Source: CAZFZT01 sp964523675 (GTDB taxonomy: Bacteria > Planctomycetota > Phycisphaerae > Phycisphaerales > SM1A02). Taken from it: DNA of 19,318 nt. Under the pieces are notes generated by a model. That model had not been told where the DNA came from. It saw only the letters and a program-made list of their open reading frames with translations, and searched no databases. The translations under genes were made by a program, and so were the position numbers. The stretch covers positions 1-19,318 of the forward strand of contig CAZFZT010000068.1 of NCBI GenBank assembly GCA_964523675.1, in the 5' to 3' direction. Positions 7,129-12,165 of the stretch are shown one piece after another. Every line of letters begins with the position of its first letter. Positions within the stretch are counted from its first letter, which is position 1.

Positions 7129-7374
7129 TCACCCGCCGCTCACTGGAGGAATCAGCGCGAGCGTGCAGCTCTCCTGGAGGGTGGACTCCTTCGCGGCATA
7201 CCGATCATTGATGGCAATGGCAAGCGAATCACGCATCGCTGCGATCGTTTCATGCTCCCGCGCGAGTTGATCGAGCGCATCGGATGCGCGAGCGCCTTGG
7301 GGCACTTCCAATTCGAGGCGATGCTTGCCGATCTCATCGGCGAGGTTGGCGAAGAGGAGGACGGTGATCTGCAT
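7129..7374 (-). CDS. moaD: MoaD-type ubiquitin-like sulfur carrier (molybdopterin synthase small subunit)
   Basis: An 81-residue beta-grasp protein ending in ALIPPVSGG. The C-terminal Gly-Gly is the residue pair that is adenylated and thiocarboxylated so that sulfur can be passed to precursor Z during molybdopterin synthesis. The N terminus MQITVLLFANLADEIG and the length match MoaD (about 80 residues). ThiS or another sulfur carrier is possible, but the PPVSGG ending is typical of MoaD. No moaE, moeB or other molybdenum cofactor gene lies next to it. It is convergent with mutL (32 nt gap). The frame stays open upstream to 7884, but that part is antisense to the next gene and not MoaD-like. 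No SD; a TACCAT hexamer ends 8 nt before the ATG. Confidence 0.85.
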   Translation of the reverse strand: MQITVLLFANLADEIGKHRLELEVPQGARASDALDQLAREHETIAAMRDSLAIAINDRYAAKESTLQESCTLALIPPVSGG

Positions 7375-7382
7375 GAGGTTCG

Positions 7383-7388
7383 ATGGTA
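7383..7388 (-). promoter_or_regulatory. -10-like hexamer directly upstream of moaD
   Basis: On the minus strand TACCAT ends 8 nt before the moaD ATG, in the 115-nt divergent gap with the 7490 gene. It fits TANNNT but has no clear -35 partner. Supported mainly by the repeated pattern in this window. Confidence 0.25.
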
Positions 7389-7475
7389 GGGGCCTGCCGT
7401 GGAGCCGACCTGAGGCGTCACTTGGGCGCCGCCCCCGGAAAAGCGGCTTCTGCGCTCTGCCCCGGCGTGAGTTTC

Positions 7476-7481
7476 TATGAT
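7476..7481 (+). promoter_or_regulatory. -10-like hexamer directly upstream of the 7490 gene
   Basis: TATGAT (5/6 to TATAAT) ends 8 nt before the ATG at 7490. There is no SD in between (TGTTCACC), so a very short or absent leader is likely if this is the promoter. No good -35 box is visible. Confidence 0.35.
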
Positions 7482-7489
7482 TGTTCACC

Positions 7490-8089
7490 ATGGGTGTCGG
7501 AGACCGGAAGCAGCGTCTGGATCGAATCGCGCGGGAGGCGGCGCGGCTACTTGAGACGGGCAGGACCGCTTCCATGGCAGATGCGCTGCGCACGGCCGCC
7601 GAGATACTTGGATACACCGGCTCAACGCTGCCCGGCCCCGGGCGCGTTCGCAAACACGCACAGGGCATGGCGATGCAGGCGATGGGTGAGGCGGCATATC
7701 TCGAAGCAAAACGCGAGATAATGCGCACCGCCGAGGAGCTGATGACCGCGCTCGCGTACGGGCTTGATGATGCGGAGCCGCTCCTTATGGGCCGAGCCGC
7801 CGAAGGGAACACCGACGCCGGCGTGACGCTGCATGTGCGCGTGTACACCAGCCGCTCCACTGCGGAGATTGCGGCCACGCTCATCGAGTTTGGCTATGAC
7901 GAGCCGCAGTTCGACACGGTGCAGACGAAGTATGGCCCGATCAATCGCATTTTCTTGGAAGAAGATGGTGTTCCCATTGTGATCGCGCGATGTCTGCCGC
8001 AATCAGGCATTGCGCGCGGCGTGGATATGTTCACCGGCGAGCGCATTGCGCACACAACGGTTGACGAACTGCGCGTGCGCTTTGGATAA
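7490..8089 (+). CDS. Hypothetical protein, two-part fold, function not recognised
   Basis: I do not recognise this 199-residue protein. It has no signal peptide, membrane segment or cysteine cluster. Residues 1-100 are predicted mostly helical and rich in Ala, Arg and Met (RLDRIAREAARLLETGR, then AYLEAKREIMRTAEELMTAL). Residues 110-199 look like an alternating alpha/beta domain: VTLHVRVYTSRSTAEIAATL, a Tyr-Asp-Glu-Pro turn, TKYGPINRIFLEEDGVPIVI, and an end VDMFTGERIAHTTVDELRVRF. The YGPINRIFLEEDG and PIVIARCLP strands faintly recall nucleotidyltransferase-like folds, but no catalytic signature is visible, so no function is assigned. The ATG at 7490 was preferred to an in-frame TTG at 7481. 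It is convergent with the dockerin-tailed gene, with a strong hairpin between them. Confidence 0.8.
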   Translation: MGVGDRKQRLDRIAREAARLLETGRTASMADALRTAAEILGYTGSTLPGPGRVRKHAQGMAMQAMGEAAYLEAKREIMRTAEELMTALAYGLDDAEPLLMGRAAEGNTDAGVTLHVRVYTSRSTAEIAATLIEFGYDEPQFDTVQTKYGPINRIFLEEDGVPIVIARCLPQSGIARGVDMFTGERIAHTTVDELRVRFG

Positions 8090-8103
8090 TACAGAACAAC
8101 GAC

Positions 8104-8141
8104 GAAAAGAAAAACGCCATGCCTCGCGTGAGGCATGGCGT
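8104..8141 (-). terminator. Strong intrinsic terminator for the dockerin-tailed gene
   Basis: A perfect 12-bp stem (8114-8125 with 8130-8141) with a GCGT tetraloop. Read on the minus strand it runs directly into TTTTCTTTTC, a classic terminator for the gene ending at 8171. On the plus strand no T-tract follows, though the A-rich flank and stem could still slow transcription from the convergent 7490 gene. Confidence 0.88.
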
Positions 8142-8170
8142 CGTCATAACTGATGCGTTGTGCGCTTCGC

Positions 8171-9637
8171 TTACGGGCAATCACCCCACGCGGCGAGCAG
8201 CGCAAGCAGGTCGGGCACGCCGACGGTGTCGTCACCGGTCAAGTCGGCAGGGCAGCCGGGACATTCGCCCCATTCCGCGAGCAGCGCGAGCAGATCGGGC
8301 ACGCCGACGCTTTCGTCTCCAGTGAGATCGGCTGCGCATGATTCGCCGACGTCGAATGACACGCGCAGAATTGCTTCGTACTCCTCCTCTGTTGTGAGAT
8401 CTTCGAGATCGACCTCGACGTAGACCCACGGATGATCCGAAAAATCGAGACCCGGAGCCACGCTGGCGGAGGCGCTAAAGTCGACAAGTGTTGCATCGGG
8501 GATGGAGTCGCCGGTCGTATCAACACCGTCGCCGATGGAGGCGATTGCGATGGTGCTGCCCGCGACATCGTCGGGATCAAGTGTGACAAAAAGCGTTCCC
8601 GACGCTGACGACCCGAAGCCACCTTCCCAAAGGTGCGCGATCTGACCGAGGTTGTTGATGCTGGTCCAGCGCGTGGCCCAGTTGTCTTCAAGCAGGACGC
8701 CGTCCAGCGTGTCGCCGCGGCGAACGATGATCTCGCCGTTGTAGGCAAGGAACTCCTGCGTGGCGGTATCACCGCCGGCTGTCGCGCCGCCGAAGGTGTA
8801 CTCACCGCTGTTGTTGATGCTGGTGCCGCGGAAGGAACTCCAAACAGTCACCTCATCCTCGCCGGTCAGTTCGCCTTCACGATGCGGCAAACTCAAGTTG
8901 ACGAGTATAAAATCATTGCTGCCAGATGGCAGACCGCCGAGCGTCAGCACATTGATAAAGTGCTGCGAATCGTCCGACATGTCATACGCGAAGCCAATGC
9001 CGCTGTTGGTCGGCGTGTACATCTCGCCATCGACCTCATATTCATTGAATGTTGAGATCGCAGGTGAAGCAGAGGAAGGATTTGCGGGATCTGCATTCAC
9101 ATAAAGAACGCGTCCCTGGGTGCTGCCGCCTTTGACGCTCGAGATGCCGGCCACCCACCACGCCACGCCATTTGGTGTCATGCGCGGCCGGCTGTTGAAC
9201 GTCGCCCAAAAGCCGGGCATGCTCGGTGCGGGATCATCATCGCGCAGCAGCAGCCCTTCATGTGTATAGACCGCGTCGCCTCCGTCGGCCGACGGGCTGT
9301 AGATGAAACCACCAGCATCGCTGATGCCCATGGTGCCTTCTGCTCCCGTGAGGGTGTGCTCGGGCAGCGCATCGCTGTTGAGCCACACGCCGCCGTCCGT
9401 GTGCCAGATGATCCGGTCGCCGCTGGCGAGGATGCCGACGAAGCCGACGTTGCCGAGGGAGTCGGTGTATGGCGGATTGAGTGAAGTGAATGCGCTGCCG
9501 TCGCCTCCCGGCGGGACTTGCCCCTCCGCAGCAACGACATCGATCTCAACCTCAACCGGGTTCCCTGCGTGGAGCGCGGCCGGCATCGCCAGCGTTGCAA
9601 CCGCAGCCGTTGACATAACACTGCGTCGAATGTACAT
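8171..9637 (-). CDS. Secreted protein with NxxGxxxF-like repeats and two C-terminal dockerin-like repeats
   Basis: A 488-residue exported protein. A signal peptide covers residues 1-24 (MYIRRSVMSTAAVATLAMPA, cleavage after ALHA). The acidic, Gly/Ser/Asp-rich body contains irregular short motifs such as SLGNVGFVG, MTPNGVAWW, SINNSGEYTFGG and SINNLGQIAHLWEGG, resembling the NxxGxxxF tandem-repeat proteins of planctomycetes, probably beta-propeller-like. The end carries two near-identical 27-residue units (434-460 and 462-488), each C.ADLTGD..VGVPDLLALLA.WG.CP, with an EF-hand-like DxTGD...D calcium loop and bracketing Cys. Such tails are common on planctomycete exported proteins and may serve surface attachment or sorting. 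The start is firm: AAGGAGGAG lies 5 nt before the ATG. A promoter candidate (9713-9741) and a terminator (8104-8141) make it a single-gene unit. The ligand or substrate is unknown. Confidence 0.87.
   Translation of the reverse strand: MYIRRSVMSTAAVATLAMPAALHAGNPVEVEIDVVAAEGQVPPGGDGSAFTSLNPPYTDSLGNVGFVGILASGDRIIWHTDGGVWLNSDALPEHTLTGAEGTMGISDAGGFIYSPSADGGDAVYTHEGLLLRDDDPAPSMPGFWATFNSRPRMTPNGVAWWVAGISSVKGGSTQGRVLYVNADPANPSSASPAISTFNEYEVDGEMYTPTNSGIGFAYDMSDDSQHFINVLTLGGLPSGSNDFILVNLSLPHREGELTGEDEVTVWSSFRGTSINNSGEYTFGGATAGGDTATQEFLAYNGEIIVRRGDTLDGVLLEDNWATRWTSINNLGQIAHLWEGGFGSSASGTLFVTLDPDDVAGSTIAIASIGDGVDTTGDSIPDATLVDFSASASVAPGLDFSDHPWVYVEVDLEDLTTEEEYEAILRVSFDVGESCAADLTGDESVGVPDLLALLAEWGECPGCPADLTGDDTVGVPDLLALLAAWGDCP
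8174..8338 (-). repeat. Tandem pair of dockerin-like units (84-bp spacing)
   Basis: Two coding units, 8258-8338 and 8174-8254, differ at about five of 27 residues (CAADLTGDES / CPADLTGDDT; AEWGECP / AAWGDCP). A single Gly codon joins them. The nucleotide match is also close, consistent with a fairly recent in-frame duplication. Confidence 0.85.
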
Positions 9638-9712
9638 TGTCTCCTCCTTGTGCGCTCTCAGAGCTGTTGAAAAAAAGAGCCATCGCCCGTCACCCGCCTA
9701 CTTCACGCTCCG

Positions 9713-9741
9713 AGCGTAATCGATTTCGACTTTGAGGTCAA
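9713..9741 (-). promoter_or_regulatory. Candidate sigma-70-type promoter for the dockerin-tailed gene
   Basis: On the minus strand TTGACC (9736-9741, 5/6) is separated by 17 nt from TACGCT (9713-9718, 3/6 but fitting TANNNT). The predicted start would give a leader of about 65-70 nt before the ATG at 9637. A 6-bp inverted repeat (9705-9710 with 9712-9717) overlaps the -10/+1 zone and could be an operator. The rest of the 250-nt gap to prpC shows nothing firm except a TACAAT hexamer on the plus strand near 9809. Confidence 0.35.
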
Positions 9742-9887
9742 TCCAATTTTGGGTGTGATCGAGTGCCGTGTCGTCGCCTAGAGCGTGAATAGTGTCGCTG
9801 TCCGCACTACAATGCATGGTCCGCGGCTCGAACGGGCCGGCTCGCTTTCGATGAAGATCAATGACTTGCCCGCTGGAAGGACTGAAC

Positions 9888-11069
9888 ATGACGCCCCCGA
9901 CCACCGAAACGAAGCCAGCATCGAAATCAAAAGACACGCGCGGCCTCGCCGGCCAGACCGTCGGCGACACCTCCGTCTGCGCGGTGACGCAGACGCAGCT
10001 CATCTATCGCGGCTATGAGATTGCTGACCTTGCAGAGAATGCAACGTTTGAAGAGGTCGCGTACCTGTTGCTGATCGGTGAGAAACCCAGCGCCGCTCAA
10101 CTTGATGCGTTCAAGAAGGAGCAGGCGTCGATGCGCGATGTGGATTCAGGCATTCTTGACATCGTCGCAAACGTCGCAGCGCATCAACCTGGCAGCCACG
10201 ATGTTCACCCGATGAGCATTCTTCGCACCGGCGTTTCGCTGCTCTCACACGTCGATCCCGACGCGGAGGACAACTCCCGCGAAGCTGAACTGCGCAAGAG
10301 CAAGCGGCTGCTGGCCAAGATTCCCACGCTCATCGGCGCGATGCAGAATGCGCGCGATGGCATTGACCGCGTCAAGCCGGATTCAAATCTCGATCACGCT
10401 GCGAATCTGCTGCACCTGATCACGGGCAAGCGGCCGGCCGATCTTGCCGCCAAGGTGATGGACGTTTCACTGATTCTCTATGCAGAGCACGACTTCAACG
10501 CCAGCACGTTCACCGGCCGGGTGATCGCTTCAACCGAGGCGGACATGCACTCGGCAGTGTGCGGCGCGATCGGCGCGCTCAAGGGACCGCTTCATGGCGG
10601 TGCAAACGAGAAGGCGATGGAGATGCTCAGTGAGATTGATGAGTTCATGAGCACAGGCAAGGGTTCAGTCAACGACTTCATGCAGCATGCGTTTTCCAGC
10701 AAGCGCAAACTCATGGGCTTCGGCCACCGCGTCTACAAACAGGGCGATCACCGTGCCGGAATCCTGCGCGAGTGGGGACTCAAGTACGCAATTGAACATG
10801 CGCCGGACCGCAAGAAGTGGTTCGACATCGGCGATGAAGTCCAGAAGATCATGCTCGAGCAGAAGAACATTCACCCGAACGTGGATTTCCCGTGCGGCAT
10901 GACGTACTTCGCCATGGGCATCCCAGTGCCGCAGTACACGCCGATCTTCGTCGCCTCGCGCATCACCGGCTGGTGCGCTCACATCATGGAGCAGCACAGC
11001 GACAACCGCATCATTCGGCCGCTGGCGAACTATGCCGGGCCGGAGCTGCGGAAGTGGAACGACGCCTGA
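9888..11069 (+). CDS. prpC: Citrate synthase family, probably 2-methylcitrate synthase
   Basis: A 393-residue type I citrate synthase-fold enzyme that condenses oxaloacetate with acetyl-CoA or propionyl-CoA. Catalytic residues are present: His236 in GPLHGGANE, His280 in MGFGHRVYK and Asp333 in NVDF. Other conserved parts are EHDFNASTFTGRVIAST and the end DNRIIRPLANYAGPE, which is closer to PrpC than to the usual RPRAEY/RPRADY of citrate synthases. Its neighbour 153 nt downstream is methylisocitrate lyase, which supports the propionate-catabolic reading, but a role as the housekeeping citrate synthase is possible. The ATG at 9888 has GGAAGG seven nt upstream; an earlier in-frame ATG at 9861 is not supported by an SD. 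Confidence 0.85.
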   Translation: MTPPTTETKPASKSKDTRGLAGQTVGDTSVCAVTQTQLIYRGYEIADLAENATFEEVAYLLLIGEKPSAAQLDAFKKEQASMRDVDSGILDIVANVAAHQPGSHDVHPMSILRTGVSLLSHVDPDAEDNSREAELRKSKRLLAKIPTLIGAMQNARDGIDRVKPDSNLDHAANLLHLITGKRPADLAAKVMDVSLILYAEHDFNASTFTGRVIASTEADMHSAVCGAIGALKGPLHGGANEKAMEMLSEIDEFMSTGKGSVNDFMQHAFSSKRKLMGFGHRVYKQGDHRAGILREWGLKYAIEHAPDRKKWFDIGDEVQKIMLEQKNIHPNVDFPCGMTYFAMGIPVPQYTPIFVASRITGWCAHIMEQHSDNRIIRPLANYAGPELRKWNDA

Positions 11070-11074
11070 GTTGA

Positions 11075-11185
11075 ATCTCGTTCTACAATCCACCATGTCA
11101 TCGCTTTGAGCAGGTGCGCAGCGCGCTGCCTGATGCTCTGCGGGTCCGGTTGGACGACATCGCCAGCTCGGTCGACGAAACGTAA
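11075..11185 (+). other. prpC-prpB intergenic gap with a short orphan open frame
   Basis: Between the two metabolic genes a frame without a good start runs to TAA at 11183-11185. Its end reads like a protein C terminus (FEQVRSALPDALRVRLDD). No ATG in frame; a GTG at 11114 would give 23 residues. It may be a gene remnant or chance. No terminator hairpin was seen here. Confidence 0.2.
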
Positions 11186-11210
11186 GCCACATCAGTGACC
11201 CTCCATTGGC

Positions 11211-11216
11211 TAAACT
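11211..11216 (+). promoter_or_regulatory. -10-like hexamer directly upstream of prpB
   Basis: TAAACT ends exactly 6 nt before the prpB ATG (gap GTCGCC), the distance expected between a -10 box and a start site, so a leaderless message is possible. No SD and no convincing -35 box are seen. Confidence 0.3.
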
Positions 11217-11222
11217 GTCGCC

Positions 11223-12104
11223 ATGCCTCAGCCGCCCCACCCCGGCCGCATCCTTCGTGAACTCTTAGAGAAGAAAGCCGTCATCGCGCCGGGCGCGTTC
11301 AATGCGCTGGTCGCACGCGCTGTTGCCCGTGCCGGCTTCGAGGCGTGTTATATCTCCGGCGGCGCGACCGCCAATTGTGCCGGCTATCCCGACATCGGCC
11401 TCATCACACTCACCGAAATGTGCCGCACCATTCGTGAGATCAGCGATGCATCGGGCCTGCCCGTGATCGTCGATGCTGACACCGGCTACGGCGGCGTCGA
11501 GGAGACCGCCATCCGCACGGTCGTGGAATACGAACGAGCCGGCGCAGCCGCGCTGCATGTGGAAGACCAGGTCTTTCCCAAACGCTGCGGCCACCTCGAA
11601 GGCAAGCAGCTCATCCCCACGCACGAAATGGCGGACAAAGTCGCTGCGATGGCGGAACATCGGCTCAGCGATGATTTCATCATCATCGCGCGCACTGATG
11701 CGCGTTCGGTTACAGGTATGGACGACGCCATCGAACGCGCCAACTTGTATCGCCGGGCCGGCGCCGACATGATTTTTCCGGAAGGTCTTGAAAGCGAAGA
11801 AGAATTCGCGCAGTTTGCCAGCGAGTCACCGGGCTGGTTGCTGGCGAACATGACGGAGTTCGGCAAAACGCCGGACATTCCCGCGGCACGCTTCGCCGAG
11901 CTCGGCTACCAGTGCGTCATCTATCCGCTGTCCATGCAGCGATTGGCCATGGGTCACATCGCACGCGGCCTGCAAACGCTCAAAGAGCAAGGCACTGTGC
12001 GTGAGTTCTTGTCACACATGCAAACGCGAGCCGAGCTCTACGACCTGCTCGAGTATAAACCGGGCGAGCAGTGGCACTTTCCCCGGCACGCGAGGAGCGG
12101 TTGA
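11223..12104 (+). CDS. prpB: 2-methylisocitrate lyase (ICL/PEP mutase superfamily)
   Basis: A 293-residue TIM-barrel lyase that splits 2-methylisocitrate to pyruvate and succinate, the last step of the 2-methylcitrate cycle. The superfamily signature KRCGH is at 120-124 with Cys122 as the catalytic residue; the Mg2+-binding DADTGYG is at 84-90; LHVEDQVFPKRCGHLEGK, IIARTDARSV, MIFPEGL, ANMTEFGKTP and VIYPLSMQR follow the order and spacing of E. coli PrpB (296 residues). Pairing with a citrate synthase-family gene supports PrpB over oxaloacetase or phosphonopyruvate hydrolase relatives, though those cannot be ruled out. No SD is visible. Neither prpD nor acnD lies in the window. It ends 61 nt from the convergent hybrid kinase; no clear terminator is seen in that gap. 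Confidence 0.88.
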   Translation: MPQPPHPGRILRELLEKKAVIAPGAFNALVARAVARAGFEACYISGGATANCAGYPDIGLITLTEMCRTIREISDASGLPVIVDADTGYGGVEETAIRTVVEYERAGAAALHVEDQVFPKRCGHLEGKQLIPTHEMADKVAAMAEHRLSDDFIIIARTDARSVTGMDDAIERANLYRRAGADMIFPEGLESEEEFAQFASESPGWLLANMTEFGKTPDIPAARFAELGYQCVIYPLSMQRLAMGHIARGLQTLKEQGTVREFLSHMQTRAELYDLLEYKPGEQWHFPRHARSG

Positions 12105-12165
12105 AACGCTGTCTCGCCCGATCGTTCATCACACTGGGGCCGCCTCTTTGCGTGTGCCGACTCTC

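Noticed and set aside
7375..7884. N-terminal extension of moaD up to 7884 on the minus strand
   Set aside because: It is antisense to the convincing 7490 gene, low in family similarity and Ser/Arg rich; MoaD similarity begins at the ATG at 7374.
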